Shown here one piece after another: positions 22,501-35,228 of a stretch of 64,000 nt of DNA (position 1 is the stretch's first letter; each line of letters opens with the position of its first letter). The translations under genes and the position numbers were made by a program. The stretch comes from Marasmius tenuissimus (Eukaryota; Basidiomycota; Agaricomycetes; Agaricales; Marasmiaceae). The notes under the pieces were generated by a model. It was not told where the DNA came from. It saw nothing but the letters and a program-made list of their open reading frames with translations, and did no database searches. Where the stretch lies: positions 558,001 to 622,000 of the forward strand of contig JAQOTA010000015.1 of the NCBI GenBank assembly GCA_029532415.1, in the 5' to 3' direction.

Positions 22501-25424
22501 TGGGTAGATAGACTCGTTCGAGTGCCTACGGTTTTTACTGATACCACTCGCAAAGGGCCTATATGTGGTTAAGATTAGGCTTTCGACATACCAGCTCTTT
22601 TTAAGGACATCCTCACGAATGTGATGGTGCCCGACTCTGCAGTGTCAACAAGTCGGTCTTCCCGTCCCTGTTGCACACGGGCGTCATCCAAAAGAAGGGC
22701 CGCAGACACTCAAAATAGGATGCATATAGTGCAAGTAAAGATTCGCAGGCCAAGGACGGTCCTCGTGTCTGATAGACAATTACTTGGTGGGAAGAGATGT
22801 GTTCCTCACAATTTTGCGGAATGTGATTATCTTAACCCCCCGAGTTCGACGCTCTCGCCCCGCTCAGATTGCGGGTGGACTGATACAGAGAATGGAAGGG
22901 TCAGGCTGGAGTGTCCTTGGGAAAGTCTTTTGCGCGTGTTTGCTGCAAGGACGTTCGTGCGCACGTCGCATCGATCCAGTTCAGATATAGTACTTACCGA
23001 GTATTTCCCGTTGGAGTCTGGACGGCACGTCGATTCTACGATCGAGAAAAGTCCGAACAACCTCGACAATTAGGTCGACACCAATAGTAGTCAATACTTC
23101 TGAACGTTCCGTTGAGCTTCACATTGGCTTCACGCGTTTGGGATTGCCAACCCAAACAACGGACAAAGCACCCCCGGACGGCATGCCAATACCAATTGAC
23201 CTGCTCTATCAAAAATCAAACAACAACCGGGACCGTCATGCAGCGAGGCTTCTAGACCCTCGAATTTTTCCAGGTGTTTTCCGCGTGAGAATTCAGATGA
23301 GAGGTCGTGCCCCACCCCTTCGAGAGAACATATCAGTGTCGAAGCATGGACCCATAGATCAGGTAACGAGCACGAGAATTTCGGCGTGGAAAAAAGAAGA
23401 GTGAGTGGATGAATGGTATAGGATATCCCCATGATCTGGTCAGATCCGTACAAGATAAGGATTAAGTGAACGGTAAGTGAACGCTGATGCTAATTATGAA
23501 TCGTTTGTGCTGTCATGGACGAACTCTCTCTACGGAAATGCCACGCCAGACGAATGGATCAGGTATCAGCAAGCAAGACCCAGCGAAGACTGTCGTGGCG
23601 TTACCGGCGGGTACCAAATGAGGTGGAATGAATGCACTTACCAGTAGACGCTGATTGGGCGCAGCGGTAGTCCGGTCGCCGCCAGAATGAGAGGATAAAA
23701 CATTTGGAATGCCACTTCAAACTGAATGATCCTTTAGCTCGGTGTGGATTTTGCATAAGGATTCCAAGCGCTTTCTATGATCCCACCTGATGTATGTTCG
23801 AGCTACCTGCAAGGATTGCGGACCTCGCGTGAGTTTCGTTCCACGAAGGGTCAGCTTACAATGTGTCCCCTCAAACGTTGCGCTGGGCAGCGTATTACCG
23901 CCGCTCAAGGGGTCTTGTCGTGGAACAGCAGGTCCACAAGGCGCATGGTAATTGTCGGCCATCCTCACTGAGATCTCCTTCGTGAGCCTGAGAGCGGCAA
24001 TGCATGAGGTCTTGTGATTGAAGTCCGACACTTTTGAATGGTGAGGGGCTGAATGAGGGGCGACGTCCAGGGCAAATCCAGGTAAAATACATATGTCAGG
24101 GTGGCTTGTGGCGTTTGCCTTCCTAATCGCTCATCATAAAGGCTTTCCGGGAGACAAAGACATAGAGAGAAGCTCACAATCTTCGTAATCAGTAGTGATG
24201 CATGTTCGATAGCGGATGGAACCCGTCTTGAGCACAGGGTTCCTCGACTTCGATGATGTACTAGGCCTCGAGGGTTGAGAAATTTCTCAAGGTGATTAAG
24301 GGAGAGATTTGGATTAGGTACCCTGGGTTGACCGACAGGCCACATACCTGGCAAAGGTACGAACGATCACTCGCCATCGAAAGGAACCAAACAGATATTG
24401 ACTTTCTACAAGTCGTACGAGAGACCAGCTACAAGCTCAACATGAGGCTGCGTGAGACACATCAACGAATCGTTAGATGTACAGGCCACCTACATGGACG
24501 CGGGATGCAGATGCTGCTCAGGAGATGATGTTGGACACTGGTCGGCGTTTGAGACCTTGATGAATCAATGGGTGTGTGAGCCCGGTCGATGCATATAATG
24601 CTGAACCTGTGGCATACCGTGGACGTGGGCGCTGTCTCTACCACTGTGACAGGCACAAAAGTCACTGACGGACGGTAAACCGGTTCGGTATAGTGTCTTT
24701 GCATGAGCTGGAGGTTCGTGGGACAATATTGAAATGCATAATAGCGCCTAATAATACCACTTGGAATCATGATCAGAGCTATGCAGAACATTGAGCAAGT
24801 TGTGGCGAGGAGCGTAGATGAGTCATCGATATATGTGTTACACAGATCATCAAGAACACCTAGTCAGTTGAGCCCTAGACATTGTTAGAACTCAAAATGC
24901 AGAAGTTTTACCCAACATCCCCGTGGCGAGCAGGAAGCACCGGCAGGACAGTCGGGTTGAGTGCCATAATTGCGTGAGCGGTAAGATCGCCCAAGTCAGG
25001 GAAGATCGAGGCTGCGGAGATAGTCTGAGTTCCACAAATTGTAGTTTCTGGAATCCTGGCCGTGTCAAAGTTGCCGAGATGAAATACTATGCATCTTGCA
25101 TGCTGAGAGTCAGACAGTCATGACCGCAGGAGTTCCTGAGACTGGTTCATTTCATCAGAAGAATGATTCTGCGCTCCAGAGACCCCCAGGCAGTACCTCA
25201 TATCTCTGCACAGGACGATCAAACAAGAAGAAGAAGCGCGAGCAAGGGAGTGAGCTGGAATCGCTGCCCGGGCTGAGGCCGAGATGGAGGTAGTAGTGGC
25301 GAGAGCTGGTGATGCTTACATAATCAATACCCACTGTTTGCTTTCCGTTACTGTTGGCAACGTTGACCAACACTGCCGTGTTTTCACTTCCTTCACGTCC
25401 ACCACCGCGTAGACTGTAATTTCA
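19591..25424. other. Gene-poor, degenerate block
   Basis: I could not assemble a gene anywhere in these 5.8 kb. Most open frames are under about 110 codons and scattered over all frames; the longest is 150 codons (22621-23073, plus). Isolated protein-like readings exist on the minus strand: VEKFAKFLPSDVVKEM near 20800, FQMFYPLILAATGLPLRP near 23650, and SMFCIALIMIP with IIRRYYAFQY near 24750. The last two look like membrane segments of 7-TM-type proteins similar in style to the gene at 2389-3714, suggesting decayed paralogues. This is weak. Confidence 0.35.
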
Positions 25425-28170
25425 ATGCCTATCAAGCAGCTTGAAAGTTTGTTACTCATTATCACCCACTGAGCCTTTGGTTTCGAAGCTAATCGCTTGT
25501 TTTCAAATTTCAGATTTCCTGGTCGAACAGAAGCATCTACAAACCCTCAATCTCTCTGTACTTTCAGATTCCCGTCTTGGTATCGATGCATCGTACTACA
25601 TCCAGAATTTACTAGACACTCCATCCTCCCGAGAGCCTCTGTTGGCTGCGACAGGCGGCTTGCCTCTGGCTCTCACAACTCGAGTCGAATCTGACTTGCG
25701 AATTCTCGAAAAACTACGAATCAAGCCTGTGTTTGTTTTTCCTGGACTTCTTCCGAACAGAAAATGGAAACCACATTACCATTTAGAGCATAACGAAGCA
25801 TGCAGAGATAGGCGTGATGCATGGGAAAAATACGAGGCAGGACAAGAGGATGCTGCGACCAAACTGTTTGCTGGTCGAAGCTGCTTTCAGCAATGGGACC
25901 TGTGGCGGATGATTTTGAGAATCTTCAGGCATCGGAACGTAGAATTCGTTGTTGCGCCCTACCTCGCCTGGCCACAAGTACGTTCACCGCCCTGGATCGA
26001 AGACCTTCATGACAGCTAATGTTTCTTTGTTTCGACCTTTTTCTAGCTGATATATCTCCAGCGCCATCCAAAGTCCTACATTCATGCCATTTACGGTCCA
26101 ACCGACACCTTGCTGTACCCCGCTGTCGACAAGCTCATCACGTCGATGGATCTCGTTTCCGCCACCCCCACTTTCACGTACACCTCCAAGCGCGGGTTCT
26201 TGCCCGGGTTGGCTGTATCGGAAGACCAGTTCCTTGACATCGGAATCCTTCTCGGTTTCGAGCACTCACCTCCTTTCCCACCTTCTATTCACGAGCAAGG
26301 GCTAAAAGCGACAGTTGACATGGTCAAATACTACAAGACAGGGCACGCCGCTGTCTCTGCTTTTTCCGAACATCCCGCGGTCAAGACGATTCAGTACACA
26401 GAACACTATGCACGCACGCGTTCCATGGTTCGATACTCCTTAGTCCTTTCGTCGGATGGAGTGGTAGTTCCCTTACCCCTGGCCCTCACTTCTCTCCCCA
26501 ATCACAGCAATCCTAATCATCATTCACATCACCCCACGGCTGCCGAAATTCCTCAAGACCTCCACGAAATCTTCACCAACCGACTTCCCGACGAAATCTA
26601 CTATTATCTCTCTCGTGGCCTCATTGGCCCACAGGCCCTGGTCTGGCTGACTACCGGACAAATCGTGGAGAGTCCTCCATTGGACAACGGGGAAACTCAG
26701 GAGTACAAACGCTTTGTGAAGGAGGTTATTACGGATGGGCAGACCGGCCCGAGAGCGACGACTCTGGCCCTCATCAGCAGTGTCGCGCATAATTCGTGGT
26801 CGAGTCGGAAGGTACACGGCCTATTCTGGTTTGAGAACCCCAGTGGCCAGAATCAGAAGCCTATCCAGCACAACTCCCCTCAAACAGCCCAACTAGCGGA
26901 GCGAGTTACCGGATGGAACGTGCCATATGGGCTCGTTGAGGAGGAGTTGAGGAGACAAAATGTAAAGTTTGATGAAACTACTCGTTTCATTTCGGAAGTG
27001 ACTGACTGACGTTACGTGTGGCTCCTTTTCCTTCTAGTCCTCAACAATTGACTTTTCACTATGTTTGGGTGCGACTACGGAGAGGCTCGCTGCGCGCACG
27101 AAGGTGAAGAGTAATTCACAAACACCGCTCGAGAAGAAGGACGAGATTGTAGCCAACGTCATCTGGAGGTTCCTCGAGCTACGAGGGTGAGTCAAGTCCT
27201 TGTCTCCTTTTGGCTGTCGTAACTGAGTTTCGTGTGGTCAGATTCTTGTTGAACACCCACATGCACTCGCCTTTAGCTCGGGCGATGCATACTGCCCTCA
27301 AGTCATCCCGGCTCAATGACAAGTTCCAGGACCCGCTCTATCTCTTCTTGGAACTGGTCAGAGCTGGCGTGATGCATGGCCACTTGTGGTCCCAACGCGC
27401 TTTCAGCGGAGGCCCTAGCTTTGGTACAGGTAAATTTAGTCCGGCTTCTCACGTTCGCGCCCGTCGTGCTCATCCTTTCCCCAATAGATGATGAGAAATC
27501 GAGCATGCTGCTAGTAATGCGGGTTCTTAGCATTGTTCCACTGAACTTTAAGGTGAGCTCATTACGCCAAGCCACACGACTTGAACTCATTCCCGAATGT
27601 ACGGTAACCAGTCCCAACCATGGTCAGCTCCCTTGTCGAGGGAGTTGTTAGTCTTCAACTCATTTGTGCGGTCTCTTACGAGAGCTCTGCGAACGCTCCT
27701 CGAAGTGACGTCGCTTAATATGCTATTGCGCGGAGATGCTCGCAAGGCGCGGGATGACCTTTTGGACATTGCGCTATCTCTGCCGTTCCAAACCGAGGTG
27801 AACACTGGATTCGGTGTTTTAGCCAAAGTATACCTCGACGCTCTCACCCACATCAACCGCGGAGAGAGGGTCCGCGATCGTTATGCCGAGGGCGTACAAG
27901 AGGCGAAAGCCGTCGCTTTGGAAATATGTGAGGAGACGTTCCCTGGGGTCAAGTATCCCAAGGCCGAAGTCGAGAGAGGGTTCCGTTTCTGGGACGTCGT
28001 AAGTCTACTTCGTCATCATTCTAGGCTCTGACACGTTTCATTAATGGTACCCTCTCGATTTACAGGCTTTAACAGCAATGAGACAGCTTCATTCAGAGGG
28101 TGCGGTCCTGCAGGAGTTGATAGACCAATTCGAGGCCGCAGAGTCATGGTTGGCGCCGATGAGACCATGA
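25425..28170 (+). CDS. MKT1: MKT1-like protein (XPG N/I-fold, post-transcriptional regulator)
   Basis: Yeast Mkt1 acts with Pbp1 in post-transcriptional control (for example of HO mRNA) and in maintenance of M2 killer dsRNA. Eight exons: 25425-25446, 25514-25977, 26047-26961, 27038-27186, 27242-27429, 27488-27552, 27612-27998, 28066-28170, giving 764 residues, close to the yeast length. The N-terminal XPG-like fold is visible (LGIDASYYIQNLLD near 29-42, with Asp32 at the usual metal-ligand place), followed by the long Mkt1-specific middle and C-terminal parts (YGPTDTLLYPAVDKL, HEQGLKATVDMVKYYKTGHAAV, EVERGFRFWD, MRQLHSEGAVLQEL). The first exon is only 22 nt. The start at 25425 is supported by the Met-Pro-Ile-Lys-x-Leu opening, as in related proteins. 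Confidence 0.9.
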
Positions 28171-28644
28171 AAAAAAGTCCAAAAGGGTCAAAGGTTGATA
28201 CGTTGGCCGCTCGGGTGTGATGGTTCAGTACTGCTCGCGAAACAGATTGTCTTTCTCTTTTCTTAGTTGACAACAGCGTTGGTCGGCGATTGAGACTGAT
28301 TTGGGTAGAAGAAAGAATAGTGCCAACAAAGGATTCATGCAGTCTCAGTCGAGTTCAGTTACCCTAAAATTAGATGGGAAATCGATGGCGAGTAGCAAGG
28401 GGCGTGGGAGGAACAGGAGTCCAGAAGGGGATTCATCCGTTCCGATTATACGGATCTGAAATTAATTGCCACGTGATTGATAACCCCGATCTGGCATGAG
28501 AAAATCTTGCAAAATGGATCTCGGGTCGCTGTCATTCTGAAATTTGGATCGATCTCACAGTTCTCTCTGTGCCAACTACAAAATGCCACCACCTCTGCCA
28601 CAACCTGTGCCAACTGTCCCCCCCGCACTCAACTCGTCCTCATC
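28171..28644. other. Intergenic between MKT1-like and zinc-finger genes
   Basis: This holds the 3' flank of the MKT1-like gene and the promoter and leader of the next gene on the same strand. No RNA gene or repeat is seen. Confidence 0.5.
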
Positions 28645-29420
28645 ATGATAGACGTTCCCCAGCACCAAATTCATTGCGACTTCAACGTCGGCGATATTGA
28701 CGAGAAGCTCAAGTCAACCAACCTCTACAACCATTCCGTCCAAATCATTGAACTTGTCGAATGTCCACCACCCCCTCGCCGTGTAGTTGATATATCCTAC
28801 GCCCCCTCTTCATCCTATGTTTCCTCGTCATGCACATCCGAAGAAGAAGAACTAGAAGAGGACGACGACGAGGCACTCGAATCATACTGCTCATCCGAAG
28901 ACGCGGTCGAGCATTCACCGCAACATCTGTGCGAAAATCAAAGAACACCGTCTCAGCATTCTCCAGACTCGTATTCATTCAAAATGAATCGAATACTCGC
29001 ATGGCGGAAGAACTTCTCTTGCCAATTGGGTTCCACGCTGTCTGGTATGTATGCATGTTCGCTACCCAAAGCACGGAGCTAATCTATTCTCGCCCAGAAT
29101 CAGCTCTTTCATCATCTCTGAAAAGGAAAGAGCCTTCATATTTTGGTGATGAGGATGAGGATGACCATGTCAGTTCTTTGTTGGTTGGTCGTCTGATACG
29201 AAAGACTGACTCTCGGTTGAAGGGCTCACAATCGTCCAAACGTTCCCGATCTCACTCCTCGGAAGGTGACAGCAGTAGCTCAAGCTCCCTTGGGTCGCTA
29301 TCGTGCCCAGCGTGCGACGCCTTCTTCGATGACCTTCAGAGTTTACGCCAACACGGACGCGACGCAAAGGCTGGTGCCAATGAAGCTTGCTTCACCGCGG
29401 TCGCGTATGCCTTTGAGTAA
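28645..29420 (+). CDS. Small acidic protein with C-terminal zinc-finger-like motif
   Basis: Two exons, 28645-29044 and 29098-29420, give 240 residues. The N-terminal half has an acidic low-complexity run of Glu and Asp; the middle is Ser/Lys/Arg-rich with KRK- and KRSR-type possible nuclear signals. The last 40 residues contain Cys-Pro-Ala-Cys, then a His 12 residues on and another Cys 11 residues after that (CX2CX12HX11C), in a CPACDAFF...SLRQHG context. I recall similar C-termini in other mushroom proteins annotated as C2H2-like. A nuclear or DNA-binding role is inference. The start at 28645 is the first ATG of the frame. Confidence 0.75.
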
Positions 29421-32400
29421 GGCATTCTATTGGGGTTAAACCTTGCGCAGGCGTCCCCCCCTTGGCACAGATCAGTCTTATTCCTCCTTTCATCGCGGTC
29501 CGATAGGACTCAGGGTCAATTCGCGTTGGCTCACGCCTCACTGTTTCTCACCGGTCCTCGCTGCACATTCCATAAGTTCCATTCCTATATCTGACCATCT
29601 GTATTAATCTCTTGCCACATTGCATCTGTATTCACACCCCCGCACGCTCTCCATTCGTCATCTACAAATCATCTACCGTCTACACTCACCCTAGTCCTAC
29701 GCTACTTGGCTCTTTGATAATATTTTATATAGCTCTTTATTCTGTTCGCCGTTGTATTCATCCAGACGAAATACGACGACCGCTTCTTAAACGATGACTT
29801 GCGGTGGCCCTTTCCCGCTCCTTTCGCGTTGCCATTGACCTCTCTCATCGGATGAAACACCTCGAGGCGGACGACTAAACCCCAACCGTACCCATGTCCC
29901 CATCACCTCCGGAGGCCAAATAAAAGGGGCATCGATTACTTACTTTCCACAAAACCCGCGCCCATCGTAGAATCCAAACGAGGCTAACTCTGAACATGCC
30001 GACCCCATGCCACAAAAGATCCATAACGCCAAAACTCCAGAGACCCCGCCACGCCCACAAGTGAATTTACTTCCATCCAAGAGAAGAGATATAAGATACC
30101 TTTTCCCATCCGCCCGATGCAATCCAGTCAACTTGACACCTCGACTCGAATCCGCATAAACAATCGCAAGGGGATCACGTTTCTCAGATCCGTTGACAAG
30201 TCTCCGGTGGGAATATTCCAGTCAAGGTCTGGCCCAGAGCAAGGTTGGCAGCCCATGGGAATGAACCTTGATCGAGACAAGCAACACAGGTATCCCGTGT
30301 GAACGTTCCTTTTCCATCGCTCTTCCATCTCCCCCATCTCTACAGCGACCGCTTATGGGAATTGCTCACAAGGACAACCCTCGAGCTCCCTCAAGGTCCC
30401 GTATCTGACCGGCGTGGCACTGTTCGACTCACACCATCCCTTCCGTCCAACCGACGGTCCTGGGTCGTCTTTTCTTCCGGTGAGCCGCCGAGACGATTCC
30501 CCGGCTCACTTCTGCATGGGCCTTGAGGTGCTCAAATCCAATCTCAGGCTCGAGCAGGGCACAATCAGCGTAAGTGCATGTTTCTCATCATCTTGACTCA
30601 AGATTCACTGTCAGCGCGACGCCGGGTGGGGCTCCATGCGTTACAGCAAACATGGACGGAATGAACGAACGATCCTCCCCCTTTGGAGCGTTACACTTTA
30701 CCGATGGTCACTGGGTAGCGGAGACACAGCAGGCCTGGGAGGGAAAAAATGTTTCTCGCTGACTATGATCCCTTCAAGAAATGTTACATATTATTGCCAC
30801 TTCGGTCTGCCGTCTTTCCGACGTGCAATCCTGGCCGGCACTGTAATTCACTCCAAAAGATAGACTCGAACTCCGGCTTCATATTTTCCTTTTTGTCAAA
30901 ATTGATCTACGTGTGTGGGGGATTTATCATTGCGGAGCCATTAATGAACTCGGCGCTCTTGTCAACAGGCAGCTTGAGAAAAAATCAGAGTCCAGGTGGC
31001 TTGAGCATTCAGCAAGATGGTTTGGCCTTGGCTTCACCACGATTGCCCGGTGTTGACCCTCGTTAGCGCCACATGATTCAATAGAAACTCAAAATCACCG
31101 TAAGGTATTCCATCATAATCTTGCATTCATATCGATACCATAACAGGCTCCGGAGTGGATGGTGGCTATGTATCAATACATATGTACGGGCGTGATGGTA
31201 CAAAGAGTAAATAGCCCAAGCTACCCACGACCTCAGCGGGATGATACCCGCCCTGCGGGTTCACAAGGACTGGAGTGGCGGAGAGGACAGTATACTTGCT
31301 ACAGTGGCTGTATTTTGAATCACCATAAAGGCATAAATTCAGCACGGCCTGGATCATCGGCTGCCTGTGAACGAGCCTCGGTCTGGAGGTCCTGGCGCGG
31401 TAGTGACAATTACTACAAGCCGTCGCAAGAGAAGAATCCGACAATAGGGGAACGTGTGAGCCGGGGAGAATCTCGCTTACTGTTCAACAGAGGACGCCGC
31501 GTATGAGCTATTACCGCACCTGACCGCACCCAATACAACGCCAGCATACTTCTCGTTCATCGTGACATCAAGACCCTTCCAATCTGAAGAGACGTTGTGG
31601 CTAGTGTGATCGAGCGGATGGCTTGCCTCCAATTGAGAGAAGCGGGAGCGAGGCCTTTGGCATCCAGAACGTGGGTTCAGGCCCCTCTCCAAACGCAGTT
31701 CTCTATCAGCAACATGACAGGACGTGAGCTCAAAGGGACACAATCACTCTTGATAGGAACCTGGGGGCCTCACCATGCACGCAATCTCCTCAGCGTATAT
31801 TTCAAAATGCCGTGAGCCGCTTGGAGAACCCGGTCCTTTGGACAGACATAAGAAGTGGCAGCACCTCGACCGGTTCAACCTCGATTAGAACGACTATCCC
31901 AAGGTTCCTGACAGCAGATTCCCAGAACAAAGGTCTAGAAACCACACCATCAGTATGGGCGCAGCTGTGATGCCACGACAATCCCCCGTAGTTTGTCCAA
32001 GGTCTGATTGCGCCCTCGTTGAAACATTACAACCATGATCGACCACTGGTTATACCCCGGACCGTGCGGAGCAACAGGCTAAAGGAGGGCGAAGGGTGGG
32101 AACGAAAGTTCCGCCGCGTACCTGCGAGAAACCCACGACGTTCAAGGGGTGTCTATCGTGTGCACTGTGGACAGCGTACCTTGACAGCGTTCCCAAACCA
32201 TATATTTGAGATCGAGCACATCCTGTTGCGTCCCATCTACCCGGAAATATGGTACTGTGGTAGGTTCTTAGTATGGGCCACACAACGTCGGGCTCAAGGT
32301 TGACCACGGATGCGGATCGGCTAGTTTCTACAGCTTGCTCAGCCTAGATAAGGTGATACTGAGTATGGGGAAATCTTTTCGCACCTAAAACATGCTGAAA

Positions 32401-35228
32401 AGGTTTTACATCAGGGACTGAGTGAAATATCTCGGCGAGGTCATCGTTCGCTTGATTTTTGAGGCTGTCCCAAGTCACTTCAGTGCCGCCCACGTTCCTG
32501 ATGCTGAAGGGACTGCAGCGGCGCCTTAAATGGAGAAAAACATTCAGAAACCATCAGGCGTGTTGATCATGAGCCCGGGAAACTGACGGCCGATGTTTCG
32601 TCGGTGTACTGTAATTCCTTCCCATAAAGAACGAAGTTCAAGTTGGGGGTGTTGGCTAGTGAGAATGAGTTCCGACGGAGCTTCCGAACATATGTATGCC
32701 ACATACTCACAATCAGGGTCGGATCTCACTTTGACTGTGCTTGATGGGTTAAAATATCGGAAAAAAGACCGGCGCGAGTGTATCATTTGGCGCAGTGACG
32801 TTCATTGAGGATGTTTGATGCAAGTACCCTTCCAAGGACCGTCAGTAGCGAAGTGATGATCCAAATCCCGGCCTCGAGTGGGCCGAATTTCTTCCCACGG
32901 CCAGGAAGCAGACCGTCCGGGTGCACTCGGTGACTTGTCTACTCACCATCATGCTTCTTTTGGTTCCTTTTGATTACTACCACCCTTAGTGGACCACTAA
33001 TTTGGACGCCGAATTTACTCCAGAGCTGGTATAACTCTCACACTATGTGGGGTTACACTCAAGCCATTTCACGGCGTTTCTCAGCAGCACAAGTCTCGAT
33101 GTGCGATGGCATCGAAGGGGCGTCGAACGGGACGCAAAAACCTCGAGGGACGTACTTACATCGCCGCACAGGCTATACTCATTTACCGAATCTGCCTGGG
33201 AATCATGCTTTATCCAGTCTCGGGATGTTAACGTTCGGGGCTGCACTAATGACGAGAGTTAAAGAGATCGCCCTCGATCGGGAATCCCAGGGAAACTCTG
33301 TGATGAGAGAGTGGCCTAACGTCGACGTACGCTCTCCCATGGCTTCCCATCTCCTGTCGAAGACCTCCTCAGGCGTCACTTTATACGATCGATTTCAATT
33401 GTCTTCTAAGCAGAATGAAAACTCGAGGTACTTTATTATATCGTACTACTCACTGCCCCGGCTTGTTCCTTGACTAATCCCTTTCTTCCAGGTGCTGCGT
33501 ATGCGCCTGTAGTCTCTACCATCGCAGAGCTCCGCCTCTCAAACTCACTGCCGATCAAGCAGTTGCCATCATCTTGCCGTCTCCATGCTCAACTTCTGAA
33601 ATTTGGGTGCAATAGCTGTGAGAGGTTTGGTCGCCAATGACGGGTTCACATGGCTATCGGTAGTTTTATTTTGACCTGTCTCTGCCGACTCAGCACTATC
33701 CTTCACCTATATGACGACTCAACCTGCGGCTTCACCTTGCTGGCGACATGGTAAGGTCGACCGAGCTTAGGAGACCTTTGAATCTTCCGATTACGGTTTC
33801 AAATCGGCCTCTTCACCTCGGTTCAACTGCCGTGCACACAAATCGTTCTGGAAATCTGCGCCGCAGCCTGTGAGCCGCAGCATCAATGTTTATGATACCT
33901 CGAAAAGGCGAGGACAGTCGTGGGGACGGGATATTGTCGGCAAATGCGGCGATCGTTTGTTTTTAGACTGAACTTCCAAGTATCCCACTCTTATTTTCAA
34001 TTCGTAATGGTTCGAATGTAGAGTTTTGCGGAGGAGACATTCACTGGAAGGTCTCGGTTGACCAGGCGGCTGCAGAGGGTCACGTTCCTCATCGCGTTTA
34101 TGAGCTTGCACCAAGGCTCAAACGGTTCTGAGACCCGATACGTACAACCACTGGCTCACCCTGGCTGCCAGTCTTCGGCCTGAACTCAAAATATTCTCCG
34201 ATACCTCCGAACAAGCAACAACTCTCGTCTGCCATTGATCCTCTGGATTCTCAGGACGTTGCTTTGTGAGATTCCGCTGTTTGTCTAAATATGTCATTCA
34301 TTTGCCCACTTTTTACGGTATATTGAGCCAATGACAGATTCAGAACGTTTTTCTTTGGTCTGGGTTGATGAACTTGCTGGTGTGTTGTTCTCCGATCTAA
34401 CTTCCTGTCGGGGCGCAGGTCCAATTATGTATAGTACTCACACACCAGGAGACCGGACAGACCAATACTTTCTCATTGAATGGAGTCTCAGAGCCAAAAA
34501 CCGGATTCCTAGAAGGAACGAGGCAGTTGTTCATGTTCATGACGAGCGCCCAATCTCGGTGTACTCACCTGCCGTGGAGCGCGAAGGCCAGACGCAGACC
34601 ACTCTGCACATCTTGCCTTTCTGGGTGTGACACGGGGCGTCGAGTTGAGCGTGAGCGAACCGCCCGGGAGGAGTAGAATGAAGACCTCTATCTATAATTG
34701 ATCAATAACAGAGGTGTCACCACGACCGACTGATCCAGTATAGGCAATGTCCAGTAATCTCCACAAAGCTCACCACAAGATTTCATTTCCCGACATTAAA
34801 TACGACTATCCGATTCCTACTCCAACAGAGGTCTACGCGTTTAGCAATGTACTTATAATCACCCCACGGCAATGAGCATCGAGTGCGTGAGCGCTTGTGG
34901 GGCCTCGTAGCTCACGTCCTCTGCACACACAAAAGTGTTAAATCCCTCGGTGTTTCCTCAGGCCGTGACCGCTACGGGGATGATTTCCAGCTCAGAACAG
35001 TTATAGGCGGTCATTACAATGGTTTACGCCACTGGGGAACATATGTTACACGACAATTACAGCAGCCATACCTCACCTCAGATGACATGATCAACGTTCT
35101 CGCGATGATGATGCATGCTCTGGTGCTCAGGAGTCCCGTCTTCGGAAAGTGACAGGGATATGGCCAGGTCTATGAATAAGTTGAGCACAGGTGCTACGGC
35201 AATACTCACAAGAACAAGGGCACAAAAC
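29421..35228. other. Gene-poor block
   Basis: The first 400 bp are pyrimidine-rich, as expected of a 3' flank. No gene could be built beyond that. The longest frame (32970-33473, plus) has no recognisable domain. A reading near 34020-34110 (VDQAAAEGHVPHRVYELAP) recalls F-box-type proteins but has stops on both sides. The minus-strand frame around 34440-34640 contains one good-looking intron (donor GTGAGT, acceptor CTTCTAG), but its exons are not recognisable. A tRNA-like stretch at 31597-31691 is listed separately. Confidence 0.35.
31597..31691 (+). repeat. tRNA-like sequence, possible SINE head or tRNA relic
   Basis: TGGCTAGTGTG (31598-31608) matches the pol III A-box consensus with one mismatch. 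GGTTCAGGCCC near 31674-31684 matches the B-box with one mismatch. GATCGAGCGG between them resembles the D-arm of class II (Leu/Ser) tRNAs. The ends do not form an acceptor stem, so it is not a functional tRNA. A degenerate tRNA or the head of a SINE fits best. Confidence 0.3.
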
